Shown here: in pieces, positions 43,674 through 52,245 of the stretch
Layout: each line of letters begins with the position of its first letter
Position numbering within the stretch: the first letter of the stretch is position 1
DNA from: Sedimentitalea arenosa
GTDB lineage: Bacteria; Pseudomonadota; Alphaproteobacteria; Rhodobacterales; Rhodobacteraceae
Reading direction: 5' to 3'
NCBI RefSeq assembly: GCF_016428585.1
Contig: NZ_JAELVR010000007.1
Span: 124,001-188,000 of the forward strand
DNA: 64,000 bases
Notes under the pieces: generated by a model
Told to the model about the DNA's origin: nothing
Seen by the model: the letters and a program-made list of their open reading frames with translations, nothing else
Database searches by the model: none
Translations under genes and position numbers: made by a program

Positions 43674-43768
43674 CTCCGCCCGAGCGCGATTCCTGTCCCG
43701 CGATGCGCGAAATTGTGCTACGTTCTCAACACGCTGATTGAACCACATGCATTTGAGGACGGATTTCG

Positions 43769-44581
43769 ATGGACACACGCACGCTTCAGCAATTGCTCGC
43801 CGCGGCCGGCTATTACGCCGGCGGACTTGACGGCGATTTCGGTCCCAAGACCTTCGCCGCCATGCTGGCGGTCGAAGCCAAGCACGCCGACGGCTACACC
43901 TTCGACCCGACCACCACCACCGAGGCGCGCCGCCACACGGCCTGCGCGCAGGCCTGCCTCGAGGAACTGGGCCATGCGCCCGGCACGATCGACGGCTGGG
44001 TCGGCGCCAACACGACCGAAGCGCTCAACGCCTTCCTGTTCCAGACCATCAACGGCAAGCCCGAGGAGATCGAGCGCGCACCGCTGCCGAACGCGCCCAG
44101 GGTTTCATCGATCCCCAGCCAGAGCGAGGTCGATCGCGTCTATGGCACCCCCGGCGCGCAGATCAAGTCGCGGCTGACCATGATCGAACTGCCGTTCAAG
44201 CTGCGGATCGACTACAACCTGCGCCAGTCCACCAACAAGATCACCGTGCATCGCGATTGCGCGCCGCAACTGGAAAAGGCGCTGATCGAGGTCCGCGACC
44301 ATTACGGCGCCGAGGCGATGCGCGACCTGGGCATCGACCGCTATGCCGGCACCTACAACCACCGCAAGATGCGCGGCGGCAGCAAATGGTCGATGCACGC
44401 CTATGGCTGCGCGATCGATTTCCACCACGGCCCGAACGGGCTGCGCACGCCCTGCCCGCAGGCGCTGTTCTGCGGTCCGGACTACAAGGCGTTCCTCGAC
44501 ATCATGGAAGCCAACGAATGGTTGCCCGCGATCCGTCTCTGGGGCAAGGACGCGATGCACTTCCAGCGCGCCACGCTGTGA
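43769..44581 (+). CDS. Peptidoglycan-binding and M15-type peptidase protein
   Basis: The 270-residue protein has an N-terminal repeat region resembling peptidoglycan-binding domain 1 (LQQLLAAAGYYAGGLDGDFG, then PGTIDGWVGANTTEALNAF). A C-terminal D-Ala-D-Ala carboxypeptidase-like domain follows, with zinc ligands in KWSMHAYGCAIDF and DAMHFQ. It lacks a signal peptide, as in phage endolysins or cytoplasmically released lysins. No phage genes surround it, so it may be a domesticated lysin. Confidence 0.75.
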   Translation: MDTRTLQQLLAAAGYYAGGLDGDFGPKTFAAMLAVEAKHADGYTFDPTTTTEARRHTACAQACLEELGHAPGTIDGWVGANTTEALNAFLFQTINGKPEEIERAPLPNAPRVSSIPSQSEVDRVYGTPGAQIKSRLTMIELPFKLRIDYNLRQSTNKITVHRDCAPQLEKALIEVRDHYGAEAMRDLGIDRYAGTYNHRKMRGGSKWSMHAYGCAIDFHHGPNGLRTPCPQALFCGPDYKAFLDIMEANEWLPAIRLWGKDAMHFQRATL

Positions 44582-44828
44582 CCGGCGCCGCCGGGCCGAC
44601 ACCGGTTGACTCGGCCGCCGCGGCCGCCTAGAACGCGCCAATCCCGGAAGTCACATGCTTCCGGTCCCCTTCCGAATGGGGATCGCCCTCCGTCAGCGCG
44701 TTGCGCCCACGGGGGCAAAGCCGTTTGGTTTTGTCTCCGCCGCGATGCGCCGGTCCGGGCATTTGTGCATTCATCCGCGCCTTCCTAGATTGGGGGCATC
44801 GGAAACCGACAACGGAGGCCGCGCGGCC

Positions 44829-46328
44829 ATGTTCGAAAACCTCTCAGACCGCCTCTCCGGCGTCTTCGACCGGCTGACCAAGCAGGGCGCGCTGTCCGAA
44901 GAGGACGTCAAGACCGCCCTGCGCGAGGTCCGCGTCGCGCTTCTTGAGGCCGATGTCTCGCTGCCGGTGGCGCGCGACTTCATCAAGACGGTGCAGGACA
45001 AGGCGACCGGGCAGGCGGTGACCAAGTCGGTCACGCCGGGCCAGCAGGTCGTCAAGATCGTGCACGACGCGCTGATCGACGTGCTCAAGGGCGACGGCGA
45101 TCCCGGCGCGCTCAAGATCGACAACCCGCCCGCGCCGATCCTGATGGTCGGCCTGCAGGGCTCGGGCAAGACGACCACCACCGCCAAGCTCGCCAAGCGG
45201 ATGAAGGAGAAGGACGGCAAGCGCGTCCTGATGGCGTCGCTCGACACCAACCGCCCCGCCGCGATGGAACAGCTGGCGATCCTCGGTGCGCAGATCGGGG
45301 TCGACACCCTGCCCATCGTCAAGGGCGCGACCCCGGTGCAGATCGCCAGGCGCGCCAAGACCCAGGCGGGTCTGGGCGGCTATGACGTCTACATGCTCGA
45401 CACCGCGGGCCGGCTGCATATCGACGCCGAGCTGATCCAGCAGGCCGCCGAGGTGCGCGATGTCGCCAACCCGCGCGAGACGCTGCTGGTGGTCGATGGC
45501 CTCACCGGGCAGGACGCGGTCAATGTCGCCACCGAATTCGACGACAAGATCGGCGTCACCGGCGTCGTCCTGACCCGGATGGACGGCGACGGGCGCGGCG
45601 GTGCGGCGCTGTCGATGCGCGCGGTCACCGGCAAGCCGATCCGCTTCGTCGGTCTCGGCGAGAAGATGGACGCCATCGAGACCTTCGAGCCCGACCGCAT
45701 CGCGGGCCGCATCCTCGGCATGGGCGACATCGTTTCGCTGGTCGAGAAGGCGCAGGAAACCATCGAGGCCGAACAGGCCGAGAAGATGATGAAGCGCATG
45801 ATGAAGGGTCAGTTCAACATGAACGACCTCAAGATGCAGCTCGAACAGATGATCCAGATGGGCGGCATGCAGGGCATGATGGGCATGATGCCCGGCATGA
45901 AGAAGATGGCCAAGCAGGTCGAGGATGCAGGCTTTGACGACAAGATCCTGAAGCAGCAGATCGCCCTGATCCAGTCGATGACCAGGAAGGAGCGCGCCAA
46001 CCCGCAGATCCTTCAGGCCAGCCGCAAGAAGCGCATCGCCGCCGGCGCCGGCATGGAGGTCAGCGATCTTAACAAGCTGATGAAGATGCATCGCCAGATG
46101 GGCGACATGATGAAGAAGATGGGCAAGATGGGGAAGGGCGGCATGCTGAAACAGGCCATGCGCGGCATGTTCGGCAAGGGCGGCATGCCCGCCGACATGG
46201 ACCCCAAGGCGCTCGAGGCGGCGGCCAAGCAGATGGGCGGCAAGCTGCCCGGCGGCATGGGCGGCATGGGCGGAGGCGGCGGATTGCCCCTGCCCCCCGG
46301 CCTGTCCGGTTTCGGAAAGAAGAAGTGA
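44829..46328 (+). CDS. ffh: Signal recognition particle protein Ffh
   Basis: Ffh binds signal peptides and SRP RNA to target membrane proteins. The 499-residue protein has N (about 1-90), G and M domains. The G domain shows GLQGSGKTTTTAKLA, DTNRPAAMEQL, LDTAGRLHID and TRMDGDGRGGAALS. The M domain is methionine- and glycine-rich with a long Met/Gly tail. The start at 44829 gives the usual MFENLSDRLSGVFD. The SRP RNA gene was not found in the window. Confidence 0.97.
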   Translation: MFENLSDRLSGVFDRLTKQGALSEEDVKTALREVRVALLEADVSLPVARDFIKTVQDKATGQAVTKSVTPGQQVVKIVHDALIDVLKGDGDPGALKIDNPPAPILMVGLQGSGKTTTTAKLAKRMKEKDGKRVLMASLDTNRPAAMEQLAILGAQIGVDTLPIVKGATPVQIARRAKTQAGLGGYDVYMLDTAGRLHIDAELIQQAAEVRDVANPRETLLVVDGLTGQDAVNVATEFDDKIGVTGVVLTRMDGDGRGGAALSMRAVTGKPIRFVGLGEKMDAIETFEPDRIAGRILGMGDIVSLVEKAQETIEAEQAEKMMKRMMKGQFNMNDLKMQLEQMIQMGGMQGMMGMMPGMKKMAKQVEDAGFDDKILKQQIALIQSMTRKERANPQILQASRKKRIAAGAGMEVSDLNKLMKMHRQMGDMMKKMGKMGKGGMLKQAMRGMFGKGGMPADMDPKALEAAAKQMGGKLPGGMGGMGGGGGLPLPPGLSGFGKKK

Positions 46329-46452
46329 TGCAGCGGCGCCCCTCGCACCGTTGCGGCGCGCGGCAGGAGCGTCGCGCCCTCCCCTGCCCCCGCAAGGGGG
46401 GCCGGTCGGGCGCGAGCCGGGTCGCTGACGCGTCCCGGCGGGAGCAGCCCCG

Positions 46453-47013
46453 ATGACACCGCATCTGGCCGATACCCCGGTGCTGGAGACCGACCGGCTG
46501 GTGCTGCGCGCGCCCGGCGCGCAGGACTGGCCCGGCTTCAACGCCATGATGGCGAGCGAGCGGTCGCGCTTCATCCGCCCCGGCGACCTGGACGAGGGCC
46601 AGATCTGGCGTTCCTTCGGCCATGTCATCGGCCATTGGGTGATGCGCGGCTGGGGCCTGTTCACGATCACCGCGCGCGGCGATGATACCGCGCTGGGCAT
46701 GGCCGGCCCGTGGTTCCCCGCCGGCTGGCCCGAACCCGAGATCGGCTGGTCGCTCTGGCAGCCCGACGCCGAGGGCAAGGGCTATGCCTTCGAGGCCGCC
46801 ACCGCCACCCGCGGCTTCGCCTATGACGTGCTGGAATGGGACAGCGCCGTCAGCTACATCGCGCCGGACAACACCCGGTCGATCGCGCTGGCCGAGCGGC
46901 TCGGCGCACGGCCCGACCCCGCCGCCGCCTATCCGGGCGACACGCCCTGTGTCGTCTATCGCCACCCCGCGCCCGACTCGCTGGCCGATGGCGGCATGGA
47001 GGCCTACGCATGA
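46453..47013 (+). CDS. GNAT N-acetyltransferase (RimJ/RimL type), first of a tandem pair
   Basis: The 186-residue protein has LETDRLVLRAPGAQDWPGF at the start and the acetyl-CoA region EGKGYAFEAATATRGFAYDV, then SYIAPDNTRSIALAERLGA, typical of the RimJ/RimL branch. Its stop overlaps the ATG of a paralogous GNAT gene. Acceptor unknown; the location beside translation genes might suggest a ribosomal or tRNA-related target, which is only inference. Confidence 0.85.
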   Translation: MTPHLADTPVLETDRLVLRAPGAQDWPGFNAMMASERSRFIRPGDLDEGQIWRSFGHVIGHWVMRGWGLFTITARGDDTALGMAGPWFPAGWPEPEIGWSLWQPDAEGKGYAFEAATATRGFAYDVLEWDSAVSYIAPDNTRSIALAERLGARPDPAAAYPGDTPCVVYRHPAPDSLADGGMEAYA

Positions 47014-47615
47014 CCGCGCTCTCGATCCCGGTTCTGAAAACCCGGCGGCTGGTCCTGCGCGGGCCCGAGCCCGAGGATTACCCCGATTTCAAGGCCACCT
47101 TCACCAGCTACCGCGCCCGCTTCATGGGCGGCCCGCTGAACGCCTATGAAAGCTGGATGCTCTATGCGGCCGAGATCGGCCATTGGGCGATCCGCGGGTT
47201 CGGCATGTGGATGATCCACGACCGGCAGACCGACGAGACCTATGGCATGGCCGGCGGCTGGAAACCGGCGAAATGGCCCGAGGCCGAGATCGCCTGGGTG
47301 ATCTGGCCCTCCGCCGCCGGCAACGGCATCGCGCTCGAGGCGACGCACGCGGCGCGGGACCATTTCTATCGCCACTGCGGCTGGCAGACCGCGGTCAGCT
47401 ATATCGACCCCAAGAATCTCGACAGCATCCGCCTGGCCGAGCGGCTGGGTGCGAAGAAGGACCATGACGCGCCCAGCATCGATGGCAATGACGCGGTCTA
47501 TCGCCACCCGACTCCGGCACAGCTTTCCGGCACCCAGCTGGCGCACGGGATCGAGATGGAGATCGGCCACTACGCCGATCCGCTGTTCAAACCGAAAGGC
47601 TGGGCCCTTGACTGA
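47010..47615 (+). CDS. GNAT N-acetyltransferase (RimJ/RimL type), second of a tandem pair
   Basis: The 201-residue paralogue of the preceding gene shares LKTRRLVLRGPEPEDYPDF, IGHWAIRGFGMW and SYIDPKNLDSIRLAERLGAK. It is coupled through an ATGA overlap, evidence of a local duplication. It has a C-terminal extension (QLAHGIEMEIGHYADPLFK) absent from the first copy. Confidence 0.85.
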   Translation: MTALSIPVLKTRRLVLRGPEPEDYPDFKATFTSYRARFMGGPLNAYESWMLYAAEIGHWAIRGFGMWMIHDRQTDETYGMAGGWKPAKWPEAEIAWVIWPSAAGNGIALEATHAARDHFYRHCGWQTAVSYIDPKNLDSIRLAERLGAKKDHDAPSIDGNDAVYRHPTPAQLSGTQLAHGIEMEIGHYADPLFKPKGWALD

Positions 47616-47728
47616 CCGTTTCCGCGCCCCGCCCCGTGCCGACGCCGCGTATGCACGCTGTCTGCACGCGATATGCACGCCTGGCACAGGGCCGTTTCGC
47701 CCCGCGCCGATGCCCCAAGGAGAACCCC

Positions 47729-48025
47729 GTGTCTGATCCCGTTTCCCGCGCCGCGACGCTTCTCAAGGACCACCGCGCCAGCATCGACCGGCTCGACGCG
47801 ATCCTCGTCTATACCCTGGGCGAGCGGTTCAAGCACACCCAGGCCGTTGGCAAGCTCAAAGCCGAACACGACCTTCCCCCGTCCGATCCGACCCGCGAGG
47901 CGGCCCAGATCGCACGGCTCGAAGACCTGGCGAAACAGGCCGACCTGGACCCTGAATTCGCCAAGGCGTTCCTGAATTTCATCATTCAGGAAGTCATCCA
48001 CCACCACGAGAAACATCAATCTTAA
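47729..48025 (+). CDS. Chorismate mutase
   Basis: The 98-residue AroQ-type helical enzyme converts chorismate to prephenate for Phe/Tyr synthesis. It has RASIDRLDAILVYTLGERFK, TQAVGKLKAEHDLPPSDPTR and the late FIIQEVIHHHE. The GTG at 47729 follows AAGGAG and gives the normal length. Position between the GNAT pair and rpsP is common in this bacterial group. Confidence 0.9.
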   Translation: MSDPVSRAATLLKDHRASIDRLDAILVYTLGERFKHTQAVGKLKAEHDLPPSDPTREAAQIARLEDLAKQADLDPEFAKAFLNFIIQEVIHHHEKHQS

Positions 48026-48073
48026 CAGGACCATGCGCCACCCGGCGCACCAGCCATTCAAAGGAGAACACCA

Positions 48074-48457
48074 ATGGCCATGAAAATTCGTCTCGCCCGC
48101 GGCGGGTCCAAGAAACGCCCCTTCTACCGCATCGTCGCCGCCGACAGCCGGATGCCGCGCGACGGCCGCTTCATCGAGAAGCTCGGCACCTACAACCCTC
48201 TGCTGCCCAAGGACAGCGAGGACCGGGTGAAGATGGACATCGAGCGCGTGCAGTACTGGCTCGGCCAGGGCGCCCAGCCCACCGACCGCATCGCCCGCAT
48301 GCTCGAAGCCGCCGGCGTCCGCGAGAAGACCGAGCGCAACAATCCCAAGAAGGGCACCCCCGGCGACAAGGCGAAAGCCCGCGCCGAGGAGAAGGCCGAG
48401 AAGGCCGCGGCAGCCGCCGCACCGGCCGAGGCCCCCGAAGCCGAGAGCGCGGAATAA
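48074..48457 (+). CDS. rpsP: 30S ribosomal protein S16
   Basis: The 127-residue protein starts [20 protein letters not shown] and continues with the S16 core [19 protein letters not shown]. The last 40 residues form an Ala/Glu/Lys-rich tail found in alphaproteobacterial S16. A strong AAAGGAG precedes it. It begins the rpsP-small gene-rimM run. Confidence 0.97.
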   Translation: MAMKIRLARGGSKKRPFYRIVAADSRMPRDGRFIEKLGTYNPLLPKDSEDRVKMDIERVQYWLGQGAQPTDRIARMLEAAGVREKTERNNPKKGTPGDKAKARAEEKAEKAAAAAAPAEAPEAESAE

Positions 48458-48483
48458 GCGCTTGATGCGCCTTGTGAAAATCG

Positions 48484-48506
48484 CGCGGCCCCATGCCGGG
48501 GCCGCG
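48484..48506 (+). other. Strong intergenic hairpin after rpsP
   Basis: CGCGGCCCC, five-base loop, GGGGCCGCG form a perfect nine-pair stem 26 bases after rpsP. No T-run follows. It may act as a partial terminator or mRNA-processing stop that sets S16 above RimM/TrmD. Confidence 0.45.
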
Positions 48507-48531
48507 TCCGAGCCAGCCCGGTTGACGCCGC

Positions 48532-48678
48532 ATGTTCAGACCTTTCCGCACACTCATCCTGCTCGTCTTCGCGTTTCTCGCGGGGGTGTTCTATGAGCGC
48601 AACGGCCATCTCGAGCGCTGCGAAGCCAATGGCGGACGCATCGTCGATTCGCTCTGCGTACCGGAGGGGGTGTCCTGA
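48532..48678 (+). CDS. Small membrane-anchored protein between rpsP and rimM
   Basis: This 48-residue frame has one N-terminal membrane span ([20 protein letters not shown]) followed by a short periplasmic-type tail with two cysteines ([18 protein letters not shown]) that could form a disulfide. Its stop overlaps the rimM start (TGATG), implying translational coupling. I do not recognise a family, but the composition and overlap argue that it is translated. Confidence 0.6.
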   Translation: MFRPFRTLILLVFAFLAGVFYERNGHLERCEANGGRIVDSLCVPEGVS

Positions 48679-49193
48679 TGCCGGGTGACGACATGATCTG
48701 CGTCGGCGCCATCGCGGGCGCCTTCGGCGTGCGCGGCGAGGTGCGCCTCAAGAGCTTTTGCGCGGTGCCAGAGGACATCGAAACCTATGCGCCGCTGGTG
48801 ACCGAGGACGGCAACCGCAGCTTTTCCGTCGCCCTGATCGGATCGATTCAGAACGGCTTCACCGCGCGGCTCGGCGGCATCGACACCAAGGAACAGGCCG
48901 ATGCCCTCAAGGGCGTGCGGCTCTACGCGCAGCGGGCGCAACTGCCGATGCTGCCGGATGACGAATACTACCACGCCGACCTGATCGGCCTGCCGGTGCA
49001 CGACACCGGCGGCACACTTCTGGGCGAAGTCCGCTCGGTGCTGAACCACGGCGCCGGCGACCTTCTCGAAATCCTCGCGCCGGGTGCGAGCGACACGGTT
49101 CTTCTGCCGTTCACCCGCGCCATCGTCCCGACGGTCGATCTGGCCGCGGGCCGCATCGTGGCCGACCCGCCCGAGAACATGTTTCCGGCCTGA
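48678..49193 (+). CDS. rimM: Ribosome maturation factor RimM
   Basis: RimM helps 30S assembly by binding S19. The 171-residue protein has the N-terminal barrel [19 protein letters not shown] and the PRC-barrel C-terminal half [18 protein letters not shown], with [20 protein letters not shown]. It is the usual partner of rpsP and trmD. Confidence 0.97.
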   Translation: MPGDDMICVGAIAGAFGVRGEVRLKSFCAVPEDIETYAPLVTEDGNRSFSVALIGSIQNGFTARLGGIDTKEQADALKGVRLYAQRAQLPMLPDDEYYHADLIGLPVHDTGGTLLGEVRSVLNHGAGDLLEILAPGASDTVLLPFTRAIVPTVDLAAGRIVADPPENMFPA

Positions 49194-49195
49194 CG

Positions 49196-49220
49196 GGAAC
49201 CTTTCGCGCCCATCGGCGTT
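49196..49220 (+). promoter_or_regulatory. EcfG-type general stress promoter upstream of the DUF1328 gene
   Basis: GGAAC (49196-49200), exactly 16 bases, CGTT (49217-49220), identical in form to the element at 29513. It would start transcription about 40 bases before the DUF1328 ATG, independently of the rpsP-rimM operon. Confidence 0.65.
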
Positions 49221-49267
49221 ACCTTTTCGCAGCCGATGAGACCATCGGACCAACAGAAAGGTGACCC

Positions 49268-49429
49268 ATGCTTGAATGGATTCTGATACTTCTGGTCGTC
49301 GCGGCAATCGCCGCCATGCTGGGCTTCGGCCGTCTCTCTGGCGTCGCATTGTCGGGCGCAAAGATCCTGATCGTGGTCGCCTTGATACTGTTCCTGCTGA
49401 TGCTGCTCGGGGTCTTCGCGATCGCCTGA
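49268..49429 (+). CDS. DUF1328 (UPF0391/YtjA-like) small membrane protein
   Basis: The 53-residue protein has two membrane helices (ILILLVVAAIAAMLGF and AKILIVVALILFLLMLLGVF) with the family LGFGRLSGVALSGAKI connector. Its function is unknown; relatives are often stress-induced. AGAAAGGTG precedes the ATG, and an EcfG-type promoter lies just upstream. It interrupts the rimM-trmD run. Confidence 0.8.
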   Translation: MLEWILILLVVAAIAAMLGFGRLSGVALSGAKILIVVALILFLLMLLGVFAIA

Positions 49430-49499
49430 TCCCGCGCTTCTGCGCGGGAAGCAGAACAATCCCATTTGCATGGCCGCGCCGATGACGTAAGACGCGGCC

Positions 49500-50318
49500 A
49501 TGTCCGATACAGGCGGAAAACACGGCAATTCACAGCGCTCGCTGGGCAGAAAGACAATCCGTCCTTCGCTGAAACCGCGCGAGTTGATGACACCCATTCC
49601 CGATCTCAAAGGGGTATGGGCTGCCCGCATCATTACCCTGTTTCCAAACGCGTTTCCCGGTGTTCTGGGCGAGAGCCTGACGGGCAAGGCCTTGCAGGAT
49701 GGCCTCTGGAAACTGGAAACGATCGATCTCCGCGACTTTGGCATCGGCAAGCACCGCAACGTCGACGATACGCCCGCCGGGGGCGGCGCAGGCATGGTCT
49801 TGCGCGCCGATGTCGTCGGGCCAGCGATTGAATCCGCACAGGCCGGGACGGGGCCGAACTGGCCGCTGATCTACCTGTCTCCGCGCGGCAAGCCGATGAC
49901 CCAGGCATTGATGCAGAAGCTCGCCCGCGCAGATGGGGTGACTCTGCTCTGCGGCCGGTTCGAAGGCGTCGATCAGCGCGTGCTGGACCACTACAACGTG
50001 CAGGAAGTCAGCCTTGGCGATTTTGTCCTGACTGGTGGTGAGATCGCCGCTCAAGCCCTGATAGACGCCACTGTCCGCTTGCTCCCCGACGTGCTCGGCA
50101 ATGCCGACTCCACGGTCGAGGAAAGCTTCTCCGGCGGCCTGTTGGAGCACCCCCAATACACCCGCCCCGCAACCTGGCAGGGCCACGACATCCCCGAGGT
50201 GCTGATGTCAGGCCATCACGGTCGCATCCGCGACTGGCGGCAGATGCAGTCCGAAGAGATCACCCGCACGCGACGCCCGGACCTGTGGTCCGGATTTCAG
50301 GAAAAGAAAGACACCTGA
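49500..50318 (+). CDS. trmD: tRNA (guanine37-N1)-methyltransferase
   Basis: TrmD methylates G37 of several tRNAs, including tRNA-Pro, to prevent +1 frameshifts. The 272-residue protein has the knot motifs DDTPAGGGAGMVLRADV, LIYLSPRGKPMTQALMQKLA, CGRFEGVDQRVLDHYNVQEV and SLGDFVLTGGEIAAQALID. It carries a 35-residue N-terminal extension typical of this group (LGRKTIRPSLKPRELM); a start at 49587 would remove it. Confidence 0.96.
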   Translation: MSDTGGKHGNSQRSLGRKTIRPSLKPRELMTPIPDLKGVWAARIITLFPNAFPGVLGESLTGKALQDGLWKLETIDLRDFGIGKHRNVDDTPAGGGAGMVLRADVVGPAIESAQAGTGPNWPLIYLSPRGKPMTQALMQKLARADGVTLLCGRFEGVDQRVLDHYNVQEVSLGDFVLTGGEIAAQALIDATVRLLPDVLGNADSTVEESFSGGLLEHPQYTRPATWQGHDIPEVLMSGHHGRIRDWRQMQSEEITRTRRPDLWSGFQEKKDT

Positions 50319-50370
50319 GGCGGGATGGTGCTCTGTCCTTTCGATCACGCAGCGCGAAAGGCCCGACCTC

Positions 50371-51180
50371 ATGTTTGACGACAGCTTCTTTGGGACCGAT
50401 GCACAACAGGGCCTGCTGCGCCGGGGTCGTGCGCTCCATGATCTGCTGAACGACGCGCCAAACATGTCCTACTACGGCCGAACTGTCGGCTTGTTGCGTC
50501 CGGAGCCGGGCAGTCTCGACACGCTGGAGCGATTGATTGCGATACAGGGCAGCAGCACCTATTCCGATCTGACACGGCAGGAGGCCAGCGCCCTGCGCCT
50601 CCAACTGGACGCGCGCGGCTATTCGGGCACACGTTATGACGCCTGGGAGGGCGACGATGACGCCCTGAAAGCGGCCCGACGGATCCTATCCAACCATGCC
50701 CTGCCAGAAGATATCCGCGTCGTGACCCTCGACGCCGATGCAGCGGAAACAGACCTTGCCGCCCTTGCAGGGGTCGCCCTCTCCTGCGGGGTCCTGCCGA
50801 TCGCCGGATCGATGCTGCGCGGGCAGACCCGGCCGGGCGTTGGACTGGTGGCGCTGGACGCGAACGGGCGCGCTGTCTGCTGCGCAGCCGCTGCGGCGTT
50901 TGCGCGGGACGACGATCCAAAACGCGGTGATCAGTGCTGGTGGGGCATGCTGGCCACCGATCCGGACAGGCGCGGACAGAAGCTGGCCTTGATCCTGGGC
51001 GCGCTGGCGATGCAACAGATGCATCAGAGGTTCGGATTTGCCAGCTTCATGACCGGTGTTCAGCCCGGCAATGCGCCTTCCGAAGCCGTTTGCCGGGCGT
51101 CCGGTCTGCAGGACCGGGGGCGGACCATCCTGACCGTCGTGGATGCGGCAGTTCTGCCCGGCGGCAAGCTGACCAGCTAG
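50371..51180 (+). CDS. GNAT-like acetyltransferase of unknown target
   Basis: The 269-residue protein has a C-terminal GNAT-type region: WWGMLATDPDRRGQKLALIL as the acetyl-CoA loop and GVQPGNAPSEAVCRASGLQ before the end. The first 150 residues (from FFGTDAQQGLLRRGRALHDLL) have no recognised domain. It lies 53 bases after trmD and may be co-transcribed. Confidence 0.65.
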   Translation: MFDDSFFGTDAQQGLLRRGRALHDLLNDAPNMSYYGRTVGLLRPEPGSLDTLERLIAIQGSSTYSDLTRQEASALRLQLDARGYSGTRYDAWEGDDDALKAARRILSNHALPEDIRVVTLDADAAETDLAALAGVALSCGVLPIAGSMLRGQTRPGVGLVALDANGRAVCCAAAAAFARDDDPKRGDQCWWGMLATDPDRRGQKLALILGALAMQQMHQRFGFASFMTGVQPGNAPSEAVCRASGLQDRGRTILTVVDAAVLPGGKLTS

Positions 51181-51193
51181 GCGCATTGCGCTC

Positions 51194-51222
51194 TTGATAC
51201 CGGCGCGGCACTTGCCTATACG
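51194..51222 (+). promoter_or_regulatory. Sigma70-type promoter of rplS-rpmE
   Basis: TTGATA (51194-51199), a 17-base spacer and TATACG (51217-51222) form the best housekeeping promoter in this part of the window. The predicted transcript has a leader of about 215 bases before rplS. No gene is seen in the 51181-51443 gap. Confidence 0.6.
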
Positions 51223-51443
51223 CAGCGCAGGTTCGGATTCGCGTCAGCGTCTCCGGTCTTTCGGGTATCGCGATCGGATCACGTCGCATCTTCTTCGATG
51301 ACGGTGGATCGCGTTTTCCGGGCCAAAGGAATGTCGATCTGAAACTCTGGCGGGCGCAACAAGCGGACCCGGTGAAGACCAAGAGCTCTGAGACCGCGCA
51401 AATCTTCGTGGACAGAACCACGAGCAAATCAGGAGTAGATGCG

Positions 51444-51827
51444 ATGGACCTGATCGCACAATTGGAGGCGGAACAGATCGCCGCCCTGGGGAAGGATATC
51501 CCCGATTTCAAAGCCGGAGACACCGTGCGTGTCGGTTACAAGGTGACCGAGGGCACGCGCACCCGCGTTCAGAACTATGAAGGCGTCTGCATCAGCCGCA
51601 AGAACGGCAGCGGCATCGCCGGTTCGTTCACCGTGCGCAAGATCTCCTTTGGCGAAGGCGTCGAGCGCGTGTTCCCGCTGCACTCGACCAACATCGAAAG
51701 CATTACCGTCGTCCGCCGCGGCCGTGTCCGCCGGGCCAAGCTGTATTACCTGCGCTCGCGTCGCGGCAAGTCCGCCCGGATCGCAGAGGATGCAAACTAC
51801 AAGCCCCTGTCGGGCGCGCAGGCGTAA
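51444..51827 (+). CDS. rplS: 50S ribosomal protein L19
   Basis: The 127-residue protein has the L19 signature [34 protein letters not shown] and [20 protein letters not shown], then [18 protein letters not shown]. The start at 51444 follows AGGAG. It is followed 11 bases later by rpmE. Confidence 0.97.
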   Translation: MDLIAQLEAEQIAALGKDIPDFKAGDTVRVGYKVTEGTRTRVQNYEGVCISRKNGSGIAGSFTVRKISFGEGVERVFPLHSTNIESITVVRRGRVRRAKLYYLRSRRGKSARIAEDANYKPLSGAQA

Positions 51828-51838
51828 GGACCGGACCG

Positions 51839-52060
51839 ATGAAAAAAGACACTCATCCCGATTATCACCTCATCGACGTCAAGATGACCGACGGCACCGT
51901 GGTGCAGATGAAATCCACCTGGGGCAAGGAAGGCGAAACACTGTCGCTGGACATCGACCCCAGCGTGCACCCGGCCTGGACCGGCGGCACCTCGCGCCTG
52001 ATGGATACAGGTGGCCGCGTCTCCAAGTTCAAGAAGAAATACGAGGGCCTGGGCTTCTGA
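51839..52060 (+). CDS. rpmE: 50S ribosomal protein L31 (zinc-independent type)
   Basis: The 73-residue protein begins [20 protein letters not shown] and ends [14 protein letters not shown]. It has no cysteine, so it is the C-minus form that does not bind zinc, normal in this group. It forms an operon with rplS, ending in a strong terminator. Confidence 0.95.
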   Translation: MKKDTHPDYHLIDVKMTDGTVVQMKSTWGKEGETLSLDIDPSVHPAWTGGTSRLMDTGGRVSKFKKKYEGLGF

Positions 52061-52084
52061 TCCCAAGGCGTTCGACACGGACAG

Positions 52085-52110
52085 AGGCCGCCCGCCCGGG
52101 CGGCCTTTTT
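52085..52110 (+). terminator. Rho-independent terminator of rplS-rpmE
   Basis: AGGCCGCCC and GGGCGGCCT pair around a four-base loop (GCCC), and the last T runs into TTTTT. Confidence 0.92.
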
Positions 52111-52245
52111 CGTTCTGCCTTCGCCTCGGACGGGCGGGAAATCACGCGCATTTTAACTGTCCACATTTCTTTCATTCTCTCAGGCTAGACCATATAGATC
52201 AGCCAACCACGGGCGCGGCAAAGCGGCTGGACGGAGGGAATGGGC

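Noticed and set aside
44844-46778. A 644-codon open frame on the minus strand
   Set aside because: Antisense of ffh; the His- and Leu-rich composition mirrors the Met/Gly tail of Ffh.
52160-52200. Promoter of mipZ with TATAGA at 52193
   Set aside because: No convincing -35 at proper spacing; the best candidate matches only three of six positions.
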